From contig JANYHG010000191.1 of NCBI GenBank assembly GCA_025359165.1, positions 1 to 63,571 of the forward strand: 63,571 bases of DNA. Reading direction: 5' to 3'. This document shows positions 56,319 through 63,571 of this stretch, piece after piece. Within the stretch, counting starts at the first letter, position 1. The number at the start of each line of letters is the position of its first letter. A program made the position numbers and the translations under genes. This DNA comes from Hyphomicrobiaceae bacterium. GTDB lineage: Bacteria > Pseudomonadota > Alphaproteobacteria > Rhizobiales > Hyphomicrobiaceae. The notes under the pieces were generated by a model. It was not told where the DNA came from, did not search any database, and saw only the letters and a program-made list of their open reading frames with translations.

Positions 56319-57266
56319 ATGCATCCAGCCTATTCCGTCATCGTCTTCACCACGCTGTCAGGCGCCGGATACGGCCTGCTCATGACGATGGCGGCGCTCG
56401 CTCTGACCCGCTCAATCGCGCCAGATACTCGTTTGGGGGTCGTGGGGCTGGGCGCTGCCTTCGTCATGATTGCCACAGGCTTGCTGTCGTCGACGGCACA
56501 TCTCGGACGCCCGCTGCGGGCTTGGCGCGCTCTTTCACAGTGGCGGACGTCGTGGCTCTCGCGAGAAGGTTTGGCGAGCCTCGTGACGTTCGTTCCCGCC
56601 GGTGTTTTTGCCTTGGGATGGATCTATTTCGGCACCACGTCGGGTATTTTCGGCCTAACCGCACTGCTGTCGATCGCGCTCGCATTGGCGACGGTCTATT
56701 GCACCGCTATGATCTATCAATCGTTACCCACCATACGCGCCTGGCATCAACCTATCGTCACGCCGATCTATTGCGTGCTGTCCCTCGCCACCGGCAGCTT
56801 GCTGGCCATCACGGTGCTGCGATTGTTTGCGCTCGAACGCCCAGTGCTCGTGGGGATCTCGGTCGCGCTGCTTGTGCTCGCGGCTGTCCTCAAGCGCATC
56901 TATTGGTCGACCATCGACAGCGCACAGCGAACCTACACGGTCGGCGCTGCCACCGGCCTCGGGCGTTTCGGCGACGTACGTCCGCTCGATCCGCCGCACA
57001 CACAAGCCAACTATGTCATGCGCGAGATGGGCTACGCGATTGGCCGTAAACACGCCGACAAACTGCGCCGCATAACGGTGTGGGTGGGTCTGCTGCTGCC
57101 GGCGCTGTTGTTGGCGGCGACCTTGGTGATGCCGCCATTGCCGGCGACGACGGCAACGCTCCTCGCGGTGGTGCTGTGCGGGTTCGGGGTCGTCACCGAA
57201 AGGTGGCTGTTCTTCGCCGAAGCGCAGCACGTGGTCACCCTGTATTATGGCGCAAAGTCCGCCTGA
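56319..57266 (+). CDS. soeC: DmsC-like quinone-reducing membrane anchor SoeC
   Basis: 315-residue inner-membrane subunit of the DmsC family with about eight helices. It begins MHPAYSVIVFTTLSGAGYGL, like DmsC proteins that start with P-x-S-V-I-x-F-T. SSTAHLGRPLRAWRAL, with a His and conserved Gly-Arg, and REMGYAIGRKHADKLRR near the end are also family features. It anchors SoeAB to the cytoplasmic face and hands electrons to quinone. The frame is open upstream only as a shadow of soeB. The stop is 34 bases from a convergent MFS gene. Confidence 0.9.
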   Translation: MHPAYSVIVFTTLSGAGYGLLMTMAALALTRSIAPDTRLGVVGLGAAFVMIATGLLSSTAHLGRPLRAWRALSQWRTSWLSREGLASLVTFVPAGVFALGWIYFGTTSGIFGLTALLSIALALATVYCTAMIYQSLPTIRAWHQPIVTPIYCVLSLATGSLLAITVLRLFALERPVLVGISVALLVLAAVLKRIYWSTIDSAQRTYTVGAATGLGRFGDVRPLDPPHTQANYVMREMGYAIGRKHADKLRRITVWVGLLLPALLLAATLVMPPLPATTATLLAVVLCGFGVVTERWLFFAEAQHVVTLYYGAKSA

Positions 57267-57300
57267 AGCGGGAGCCCGCGACGCGCTCTCGAACACCCCC

Positions 57301-58566
57301 TCAAGTGACATCGTCGGTACGCCGCTCCTTTTCGGTTTCAGGTTCTGGCAGCAAGGCGATGAGAGCGCAGGCAGCCCCAGCGAACAAGGCCGCAAACAGG
57401 AACGCGGTGCTATAGCCACTCGCTGTGACGAGCGTCCCCGTCACGACGTTGCTGAGCGAACCGCCGACACCTTGCACCGTACTGACCATGCCGCGGCTGG
57501 CGCTGTAGCGTCCCGACCCGACGATGTAATCGGCCAGCATCAGCGGCAAAAGCACATCCCAGATGCCGGCGGATACGCCGTCCAGTGCCTGTGCCGCGAT
57601 CAAAATCGCTGGCATATCCGCCACCGCAAAAATCAGCGCACGTGCGATCAACGCGACTGAGGCCGCAGCCAGCATCCATTTCAGCGACCACAGCGAAGCC
57701 TTGCGTCCGACGATCAGCGCAACCGGGATCGTCACGAGCTGCGCCAACAGAATGCACGCCGACATCAGCACCGTCTCGTATCCCGGGTGAGCCAGCGCCA
57801 GTTTCTGCCCGACCAGCGGCAGCAACGACGCATTGGCGAAGTGAAACGTGGCGGCAATGGCCGCAAGCAACAACAGCGGCTTGTTGGACAACAAAAATCG
57901 CAGCACCGGTTGCGCGTCCTTCACGACCTGCTTTCTGTCGAAGCCCCGCGCCCGGTCATGATCGATGGCACCGGCGGGTATGGCCAAGACGACGGCCACC
58001 GCCAGCAGCGCGAATGCCGGGATCATGTAGAACGTCGCATTCTCAGTCCAATACCACCCGACCAGACCGACCAGCACCGCGACCACGATGTTACCGGCCC
58101 GATCGAAGACGGCATTGCGCGCCAGCCGTGCAGGAAACGCGCGCTCCGGCACGAGACCGAGCGTGATCGCTGCAACGACGGGCGCGAAGACGCCACCGAG
58201 AACCGCCATCGTCACGTCGGCTGTAAAGACGACCGGACCGATCGGATACCGTTCGATGGCGATGGCACATATTGCCAGCAACACCACCGCGCCCACCAGC
58301 AGCGCGCGCTTTGCCTTGATGTCGTCGATCAGAGTACCCACCGGCGTATGCAGAGCGATTCCCAACAGGCCGCTGATCGTCAGAACCTGACCGATCGATG
58401 CCGCACTCCACCCCGCCGACGTCACCAGGAACACGCTGACGAAAGCACCCAGCCCGCCGCGCACGTCGGCAAGGAAGAAGTTCAGCCCGTCCAGCTGCCA
58501 TTGGAACGGCGCACGAGAAAGCTGCGCGCCGGTATCAGATGTGTCGACTGGAGGTGCGTGGCTCAT
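57301..58566 (-). CDS. MFS transporter of unknown substrate
   Basis: 421-residue carrier with about 12 helices. DGLNFFLADVRGGLGAFVSVFLV at the start and GMVSTVQGVGGSLSNVVTGTLV in the second half are typical of a proteobacterial MFS group with no assigned substrate. It is not close to TauE/SafE-type sulfite exporters. Position convergent to soeC makes a role in sulfate or sulfite efflux conceivable, but the distance in family gives no support. The ATG at 58566 is natural. Confidence 0.87.
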   Translation of the reverse strand: MSHAPPVDTSDTGAQLSRAPFQWQLDGLNFFLADVRGGLGAFVSVFLVTSAGWSAASIGQVLTISGLLGIALHTPVGTLIDDIKAKRALLVGAVVLLAICAIAIERYPIGPVVFTADVTMAVLGGVFAPVVAAITLGLVPERAFPARLARNAVFDRAGNIVVAVLVGLVGWYWTENATFYMIPAFALLAVAVVLAIPAGAIDHDRARGFDRKQVVKDAQPVLRFLLSNKPLLLLAAIAATFHFANASLLPLVGQKLALAHPGYETVLMSACILLAQLVTIPVALIVGRKASLWSLKWMLAAASVALIARALIFAVADMPAILIAAQALDGVSAGIWDVLLPLMLADYIVGSGRYSASRGMVSTVQGVGGSLSNVVTGTLVTASGYSTAFLFAALFAGAACALIALLPEPETEKERRTDDVT

Positions 58567-58640
58567 GCACTGTGCCTCGGGCTGAATGCTCCCGGCACAA
58601 CGCTTTCAGGTAGATCAACGATCCCAGCGCGGACGCGATC

Positions 58641-59297
58641 TCAATTCAACACGATCAGATGGTTGCTCAAGGCGTTGACCGGAGCGCTGCCGGGGGGGAA
58701 GTGTTTGGCAAGGTGATTGCCGACTTGCTCGACGGCGGCGACGAAACCATCGGTGGTGTGTCCCTTGCCGATCGCCGCGGTCATCTCGTCGACGATGGTC
58801 TGCCAGGTGCCCTCCGGCACTTTTTGATGGATGCCCGCATCGGCCAAAATCTCGGCGTGGCGCTCCGCGACAGACACGAAGATCAGCACACCGGTGCGGC
58901 CGGCGGTGGTGTGAAGGTTTTGCCCCAGGAATTGTTCGACGGCGCGCGCGTGCGCCCGTTCGGCCAGCACAGCCTTCGGCACCAACCGATAGCGCAATGG
59001 CCGTTGCGCGAGCCCCCACGACAGCGCGACGAACACCAGCAGCTGGAACACGTAGATCCACTGCACGCTGACCCAGGTGAAATAGATCAGTGGCCAGACG
59101 GCAGCCAGCGCGATCAGCGCCGCCCAGAGGAACGACGCATAGAGATAGCTGTCGCTCTCGGAGGCGACGACGGCGACGATCTCGCCGGAAGTTCTAGCCT
59201 CGGCCTTGGCAATCGCCTCCGACACCCTGAGATCATCGGGCGTCGGGATAAACGTGTGCGCCTTCGGGGCGTTGCGAGTGATGCGTCGCTGCGTCAT
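58641..59297 (-). CDS. TPM domain protein (membrane, short form)
   Basis: 218-residue protein. After the VSEAIAKAEARTSGEIVAVVA start of the TPM domain come two closely spaced hydrophobic helices (about 52-100), then the rest of the domain with GRTGVLIFVSVAERHAEILADAGIHQKVP and a C-terminal helix. This is the usual third member of lemA-TPM-TPM operons. TPM proteins have an alpha/beta fold, sometimes called phosphatase-like, with roles in envelope or photosystem assembly. The ATG at 59297 is preferred; another lies 15 bases upstream. It is 54 bases after the preceding TPM gene. Confidence 0.88.
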   Translation of the reverse strand: MTQRRITRNAPKAHTFIPTPDDLRVSEAIAKAEARTSGEIVAVVASESDSYLYASFLWAALIALAAVWPLIYFTWVSVQWIYVFQLLVFVALSWGLAQRPLRYRLVPKAVLAERAHARAVEQFLGQNLHTTAGRTGVLIFVSVAERHAEILADAGIHQKVPEGTWQTIVDEMTAAIGKGHTTDGFVAAVEQVGNHLAKHFPPGSAPVNALSNHLIVLN

Positions 59298-59351
59298 GCC
59301 TGATCCTGCCAACTCTGCCCACCGGTCTCTTCCGCTGCTCCCGGCCCACCG

Positions 59352-60242
59352 CTACCAGCTACCCGACGAGCCACCGCCACCGAAATCGCCGCCACCGCCG
59401 GAAAAGCCACCGCCGCTGTCGCCCGACGAGCCGCTGCTCCAACCGCCGCCGCCGCTCCAGCCACCCGAGCCGCCCCAGCCGCCGGGAACCACGATCACGC
59501 GGCCGTCGCCGAGCCGGCGGCGGCGCTGCGCATTGGGGTTGGTGTTAGCCGCCATCTGGGCCTGACGGGCCTGCGATATGAAGCTGGCGATGAAGAAGAA
59601 AAAGACGATCGCGAAAATAATCAGCGGCAGCACGTCGCCGAAATCCTGCGACTTGGGCTTGATCGACCGGGCGCGTTTTTTGACCTCTTCGGCGTCGCCG
59701 AGCAGCACATCTTTGATGTCGCGCACGCCGGCCTTGACGCCGCCGGGAAAATCGCCGCGGCGAAAACCCGGCAGGATCGAATTCTGGATGACCGTGGCCG
59801 ACAGCGCGTCCGTCATCAGCGGTTCGAGGCCGCGGCCGACTTCGATACGCACCTTGCGTTCGTTGGGGGCGACGATCAGCACGATGCCGTTGTTGACGCC
59901 GGCTTGACCGATCTTCCAGGCGCGCCCGAGGCGGTAGCCGAACTCCTCGATCTCGTAGCCCTGCAGCGAGGGCGTCGTATAGATCACGATCTGGTCGGAG
60001 GACTTGCCCTCGAGTTCCCGCAGCGTCGCTTCCAGCTGCTGGCGGTCGTCTGCCGAGAAAATACGCGCCTCGTCGACGATGCGGCCGGACAGCGGTGGGA
60101 ATTTCGGATCCGCGTTTGCCGCACCGGCGCACAGCACAACCAGCATCAGAGCAGCCGCCACGGCCGTCGCAAGGGTGTCGAACAACCGAACCGCTGCGAA
60201 GCAAGAGCGAACACCGGCGGCATGTTCTGGTGCGTTGGGCAA
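59352..60242 (-). CDS. TPM domain protein with Gly-rich tail (YgcG-like)
   Basis: 296-residue exported protein. A signal-like helix (about 24-46, ending GAANA) is followed by the TPM domain, with GRIVDEARIFSADDRQQLEATLRELEGKSSDQIVIYTTPS and NNGIVLIVAPNERKVRIEVGRGLEPLMTD. One membrane helix (about 206-224) and a tail of some 45 residues, nearly all Gly, Ser and Trp, follow. The longest frame starts with TTG at 60242; the true start may be a later TTG or GTG, as no ATG precedes the signal. It follows lemA on the same strand. Confidence 0.85.
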   Translation of the reverse strand: MPNAPEHAAGVRSCFAAVRLFDTLATAVAAALMLVVLCAGAANADPKFPPLSGRIVDEARIFSADDRQQLEATLRELEGKSSDQIVIYTTPSLQGYEIEEFGYRLGRAWKIGQAGVNNGIVLIVAPNERKVRIEVGRGLEPLMTDALSATVIQNSILPGFRRGDFPGGVKAGVRDIKDVLLGDAEEVKKRARSIKPKSQDFGDVLPLIIFAIVFFFFIASFISQARQAQMAANTNPNAQRRRRLGDGRVIVVPGGWGGSGGWSGGGGWSSGSSGDSGGGFSGGGGDFGGGGSSGSW

Positions 60243-60276
60243 ACGGGAAATCCCGGTTTGACGATTTTCAAACGAC

Positions 60277-60304
60277 GTCGCGAGCTCGGTTCAGAGCTCG
60301 CGAC
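60277..60304 (-). promoter_or_regulatory. Strong hairpin between lemA and the TPM gene
   Basis: Perfect 11-bp stem (GTCGCGAGCTC / GAGCTCGCGAC) with a 6-base loop, in the 86-base gap. No T-tract follows on the transcribed strand, so an mRNA processing or stability element is more likely than a full terminator. Confidence 0.55.
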
Positions 60305-60328
60305 CTACCTTAGATACAGCAACTGCGG

Positions 60329-60970
60329 TCAGTTCTTCTTGGTACCGAAGTCAACTTTGGGGGCTTTGGTTTCTTCGACCGGAATGTCGAAGGTGGCCAT
60401 TTCTTTCGACGCTGGATACATGAACGAGCGCCACCAACGGCCCGGGATCGTGGTGATCTCCGTATTATAGGCCCGGACGGATTCGATGTAATCGCGACGG
60501 GCGATGGCGATGCGGTTCTCGGTGCCTTCGAGTTGCGACTGAAGCTGCAGGAAGTTGGTGCCGGACTTCAGGTCGGGATAACGTTCGGAGACCGCCAGCA
60601 ATTGACGTAGCGCACCACCCAAGGTCGCCTGCGCCTCCTGGAATTTCTTCATGGCTTCCGGGTTGGTGATGATGTCGGCCGGGATCTGCACACTCGACGC
60701 TTTCGAGCGGGCTTCGGCGACCTGCGTGAACACCGAACGCTCCTGCTCGGCATAGCCCTTCACCGTTTCGACGAGATTGCCGACCAGATCCGTGCGGCGC
60801 TTGTACTGGTTCTGCACTTCGCTCCACTTGGCCTTGGCGTCCTGCTCGTAGGTCGGGATGTTGTTGACCCCGCAGCCGGCCAACGACAGCGTTGCACAAA
60901 CCAGCAGCAGGCGGGACAGCAAGCTTGGCGACAGCCCTCGCGTCAGCCCTGGAAACGACGAACCGATCAT
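60329..60970 (-). CDS. lemA: LemA family lipoprotein
   Basis: 213-residue LemA protein. A lipobox SLAGCG gives lipid-modified Cys 33, so it should be membrane-anchored and exposed to the periplasm. The four-helix LemA domain follows: NIPTYEQDAKAKWSEVQNQYKRRTDLVGNLVETVKGYAEQE, then ALRQLLAVSERYPDLKSGTNFLQLQSQLEGTENRIAIARRDYIESVRAYN. Function is not well defined. It heads a lemA-TPM-TPM operon that is widely conserved. The ATG at 60970 fits the signal peptide. Confidence 0.93.
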   Translation of the reverse strand: MIGSSFPGLTRGLSPSLLSRLLLVCATLSLAGCGVNNIPTYEQDAKAKWSEVQNQYKRRTDLVGNLVETVKGYAEQERSVFTQVAEARSKASSVQIPADIITNPEAMKKFQEAQATLGGALRQLLAVSERYPDLKSGTNFLQLQSQLEGTENRIAIARRDYIESVRAYNTEITTIPGRWWRSFMYPASKEMATFDIPVEETKAPKVDFGTKKN

Positions 60971-61208
60971 GACTTATCCCCTTCGCAACTCTCTCGAACT
61001 CGGTACCCCTCCGTACGAGGACCAGCTTTCCGACGCAAGGCTGCAAACAGAACGAGTGTTTTATCGTTGCCCGATTGGTAAAGACCAAGAGCGAAGGCGG
61101 CGATGTTGAATACTTAAAGTTATCTTTACCTAGACTTTGAAACTCAAAGCAAAATCGCTGCTTTCGGAGTATAGCCAGAGTTCCTTTCGGCTGTTTCTGG
61201 AGCTTCGG

Positions 61209-61952
61209 ATGTCCCTGCATTCCCATATTCGCGGCACATGCCTGATGGCCATGTCGACCTTTGCGCTGACTGCCCTTGCAAGCAGCGCCGAGGCCGGTCG
61301 GTTCGGTTGCGATACCGGTGGGGCGGTGGAGTGCTATCAGAAAGTGCGCACGCCGGACGTCTATCGCAGCGTGTCACGTCCCGTCGTGATCGAAGCAGCC
61401 CGCGCCGAAGTCGTCCGTGAGCCTGCCGTCCGCGTGTCGCGCGCACAACGCACGATCATTTCACCCGGACGCTGGGTGGCGCAGCACGTTCCCGCCGAAT
61501 ACGCGACCGTCGAACGTTCGATGCAGGTCCGCCCGGCGGAGGTGTCTTATGTGGAGACGCCAGCCCAGTATCGTGTGCTGCGCGAGACGGTTGTCGTGCG
61601 GCCTGCAACGTACCGCTGGGAACGCCAAGTCGATCGACGTGGCGTCGAAACGATGTGCAAGATCGTCGTACCTGCCATCACGCGCGACGAAGAGCGGCAG
61701 GTCCAGGTGACGCCTGCAGGGCGGGTGGCGCATGTGGTCCCGGCGCGGTACCGAACGGTGCGCCAGACGGTGCTGGTCGCGCCCGCCTCGGTTCGCCGCA
61801 GCTACATTGCACCCTCCTACGCCGAGGTGGAGCGCACCATCCTGGTCCGTCCCGCCAGCGAGCGGGTGGTGATCAAGCCCGCCGTCATCGGCGTCACGCA
61901 GCAGCAGGTGCTGGTCGCGCGCGGCGGCACACATTGGCAGCGCACGGATTGA
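61209..61952 (+). CDS. Exported repeat protein with Val-Pro-Ala-Tyr modules
   Basis: 247-residue secreted protein. A signal peptide (about 1-29, ending SSAEAG) is followed by a short region with two Cys, then about six imperfect modules of roughly 20 residues. Each fits a pattern like VPAxYxTVxRTVxVxPA; clear copies are HVPAEYATVERSMQVRPA, TPAQYRVLRETVVVRPA, VPARYRTVRQTVLVAPA and APSYAEVERTILVRPA. The repeats are beta-prone with Arg and Val alternation. No named family is recognised; similar proteins occur in Hyphomicrobiales. The ATG at 61209 starts the signal peptide; an earlier in-frame ATG at 61137 adds 24 residues. Confidence 0.8.
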   Translation: MSLHSHIRGTCLMAMSTFALTALASSAEAGRFGCDTGGAVECYQKVRTPDVYRSVSRPVVIEAARAEVVREPAVRVSRAQRTIISPGRWVAQHVPAEYATVERSMQVRPAEVSYVETPAQYRVLRETVVVRPATYRWERQVDRRGVETMCKIVVPAITRDEERQVQVTPAGRVAHVVPARYRTVRQTVLVAPASVRRSYIAPSYAEVERTILVRPASERVVIKPAVIGVTQQQVLVARGGTHWQRTD

Positions 61953-62316
61953 GTGCGCACGCCGCCGGACCGCCCGTACAACCACATCGCCCTAAGGTCA
62001 TCATAGGACGGATGGCAGGTGGCTTGCAGACGGGACACGCCGCTGCCGATTCCGAATGATTATACTGCCCGAGCAATTGACGTGACCGGCGCGGCGGTGA
62101 TGGGATCTTTCGCAGCACGATTCCTTGCATGCCTTTCCAGCGCCCAAGGTCTCGGCGCGCGTGCTCCGGGCTGTGTACCGGACAAGACGCAAGGTGACGT
62201 GATCACGTTGTACGTGGTACTTTCGTCCTGTATCGAGCCGGCGCGAGTGTCGAACGGTTCGCGGGGCCGACGACTGCGCTGGTTTGCCGGTGCCGAAACA
62301 TGGGGTTAGACGTCAA
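61953..62316. other. Non-coding interval before the ParA-type gene
   Basis: 364 bases with no convincing gene. It contains a perfect 12-bp palindrome ACGTGATCACGT at 62197-62208, about 110 bases before the parA start. It differs from the parS consensus (TGTTTCACGTGAAACA). Otherwise I see nothing. Confidence 0.5.
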
Positions 62317-63222
62317 ATGAAGCGTTCGACAATCGCTGTCATGAACACCAAGGGCGGTGTCGGCAAATCGACCCTGGTGCTGGCGGTGGCTGAAACGCTG
62401 ACGGCGATCTACAACAAATCGGTGTTGGTGATCGATTCCGATTCGCAAGCCAGCGTCAGCTCCATGCTCATGACCTCGATGCGCCTGCACAAACTGCAGT
62501 CGGAAGCGACCACGATCGTTGATTTGCTGGCGAATACGGTGCTCCAGCATCAGCCGCTGGATTGGCCGCGATACGTCGTCGCCAACACATCCGACATCGA
62601 CGACGCCAGCGGGCTGTATCTCATTCCGAGCGATATGCAGCTGACCCTGTTCGAGCGCGAGGTCTCGAAAGAAAGTCAGCACGGCGCATTGCGGGCGACG
62701 ATCCAAAGCCTGCTGGACGGTGTGCGTTCGGCGTTCGACGTCGTGTTGATCGATTGTCCGCCGGGCCTGTCGGTGTTGACGGAATCGTGGCTGCGCGAAG
62801 CCGATTTTCATATTTCCCCGACCAAACCGGACTACATCTCGGTGTGCGGTCTTGAAGTGTTCCGGCGCTTCAAGTCGCTCAATCCGGAGATGGGATTTGC
62901 GGAAAATCTGGGCGTCGTGGTCAATCTGATGGACCCCAACGGCGCGCAGGATCGCGACTATGATGCCTGGCTGCGCCAACGCGCCGACAACCGCTGTTTC
63001 ACGCAGCCCATCCATCGCTCGGTTTCGCTGCAGCACATTACCCAGTTCTCTCCGGAGGGGCGCTCGTGGCTCGGCAAGTATCCGGGGGCCGTCGGCGTTT
63101 CGATCAAGTCTATCGCGGCCGAAATTCTCGAACGCATCGCAGCGAGCGATCGCGCCGACGTTGCGGCGGCCGCAACGAACGGCTCACCTGCAGCCGAGAC
63201 CAAAGCTGTCGGTGCGAGCTGA
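62317..63222 (+). CDS. ParA-type ATPase (orphan)
   Basis: 301-residue P-loop ATPase of the ParA/MinD family. The deviant Walker A is MNTKGGVGKSTL (residues 9-20) with the signature K12 and K17. The Walker A' region reads VLVIDSDSQASVS instead of the usual DxDPQ, and Walker B is VVLIDCPPGLSVLTES. The C-terminal domain is longer than in plasmid ParA and contains EVFRRFKSLNPEMG and LGVVVNLMDPNGAQDRDYD. No parB or parS is nearby, so positioning of a protein complex or cargo is more likely than plasmid segregation. The ATG at 62317 immediately precedes the P-loop strand; a TTG 33 bases upstream is also open. Confidence 0.9.
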   Translation: MKRSTIAVMNTKGGVGKSTLVLAVAETLTAIYNKSVLVIDSDSQASVSSMLMTSMRLHKLQSEATTIVDLLANTVLQHQPLDWPRYVVANTSDIDDASGLYLIPSDMQLTLFEREVSKESQHGALRATIQSLLDGVRSAFDVVLIDCPPGLSVLTESWLREADFHISPTKPDYISVCGLEVFRRFKSLNPEMGFAENLGVVVNLMDPNGAQDRDYDAWLRQRADNRCFTQPIHRSVSLQHITQFSPEGRSWLGKYPGAVGVSIKSIAAEILERIAASDRADVAAAATNGSPAAETKAVGAS

Positions 63223-63571
63223 AGCAGCGACCGCCGGCAGTGCAGTGAGCCGATTACTCGTTGTCGCCGCACAACCCTCGTGTTAGCCATTTCAACAACT
63301 TGCGCGTGCAGGTTGTGACTGACTATGCTATCGCTTTTGCATCCAGATCGTCTGGGGGTGGACCGTGCGCGTACTCGGACCCCGATCTGGGAGCTGGTCA
63401 GACGGAGCCGAGGTGAAGCAGCCGAAGCAGGCAGCGTATAACGGCTATTGCGGCAAAGCGCTGTGTTGAAGGTTGAGGTTTCAAAACCGAATACCTGAAA
63501 CAGCCGTCTGAATAAAATGCCGGATAGGATGGTGTTGGTCACGCTTCGCACCACGCTCGAACGAGGACACA
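63223..63571. other. Terminal non-coding stretch
   Basis: 349 bases after the parA stop to the window edge. Long frames on the minus strand here are shadows that continue into parA. No repeat, RNA gene or promoter stands out. Confidence 0.45.

Noticed and set aside
59352-59500. Gly/Ser/Trp-rich tail of the TPM gene as a separate repeat element
   Set aside because: It is in frame and typical of YgcG-like TPM proteins.
62197-62208. ACGTGATCACGT as a parS site
   Set aside because: It does not match the parS consensus and there is no ParB; kept only as a palindrome.
62958-63554. 198-codon minus-strand frame at the window end
   Set aside because: Mostly antisense to parA; no ribosome site or domain.

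Overview
The window is GC-rich chromosomal DNA from an alphaproteobacterium, most likely of the order Hyphomicrobiales (Rhizobiales). The main evidence is a set of lineage markers: DUF2794, an hsp20-DUF1150 pair, an Irr-type Fur regulator, PssA, an OpgH glucosyltransferase, paired small outer-membrane beta-barrels, and a long-form Sua5/TsaC. Genes lie on both strands in short operons. I found no rRNA, tRNA, insertion sequence, prophage or CRISPR array, so this reads as ordinary chromosome with catabolic gene blocks. Species cannot be fixed from the sequence alone.

Layout. 1-4.6 kb: M81 metallopeptidase/MlrC-like protein, DUF2794, an FAH-family hydrolase with a DHDPS-family aldolase, and DUF4337. 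4.7-6.7 kb: two outer-membrane barrels. 6.9-15.8 kb: housekeeping and regulation (gatB, GNAT, a histone-H1-like basic protein, pssA, irr, a D-2-hydroxyacid dehydrogenase, rpmF, a PAS-GGDEF-EAL protein, DUF1150 and hsp20). 16-19 kb: a NYN/OST-HTH protein and tsaC. 19-25 kb: acyl-CoA dehydrogenase, enoyl-CoA isomerase-like protein, an unrecognised membrane protein, an HSDL2-like SDR and a DMT transporter. 25-32.6 kb: a small periplasmic protein, a 25-residue Lys/Ala peptide, a GGT-family hydrolase, DUF805, biotin carboxylase PccA, and a FemAB-like/hydrolase pair. 32.7-44.8 kb: opgH, an orphan TRAP binding protein, a flavin hydroxyacid oxidase, an APC permease, pobA, a Gly-rich exported protein and an MFS carrier.

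The most coherent block is 44,993-57,266. It encodes what looks like a complete route from sulfoacetate to acetyl-CoA plus sulfate: SauU-like importer, SauS sulfoacetaldehyde dehydrogenase (acylating), SauT-like CoA ligase, Xsc sulfoacetaldehyde acetyltransferase on the opposite strand, Pta phosphotransacetylase, and a three-subunit cytoplasmic molybdoenzyme of the SoeABC sulfite-dehydrogenase type. In this reading sulfoacetate is imported, activated, reduced, cleaved to acetyl phosphate and sulfite, and the sulfite is oxidised into the quinone pool instead of being exported. No dedicated regulator or TauE/SafE-type exporter is present in the block; a convergent MFS gene (57,301-58,566) is the only nearby exporter candidate.

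After the block come a lemA-TPM-TPM operon, an exported protein built of repeated Val-Pro-Ala-Tyr-like modules, and an orphan ParA-type ATPase. Other points of interest are a sigma-32-like promoter and possible RNA thermometer ahead of hsp20, a 36-codon ORF fitted between soeA and soeB with ATGA overlaps at both ends, four in-frame tandem stop codons after the acyl-CoA dehydrogenase, a perfect palindrome in the pssA/irr interval, and a GNAT reading frame that runs through a terminator.
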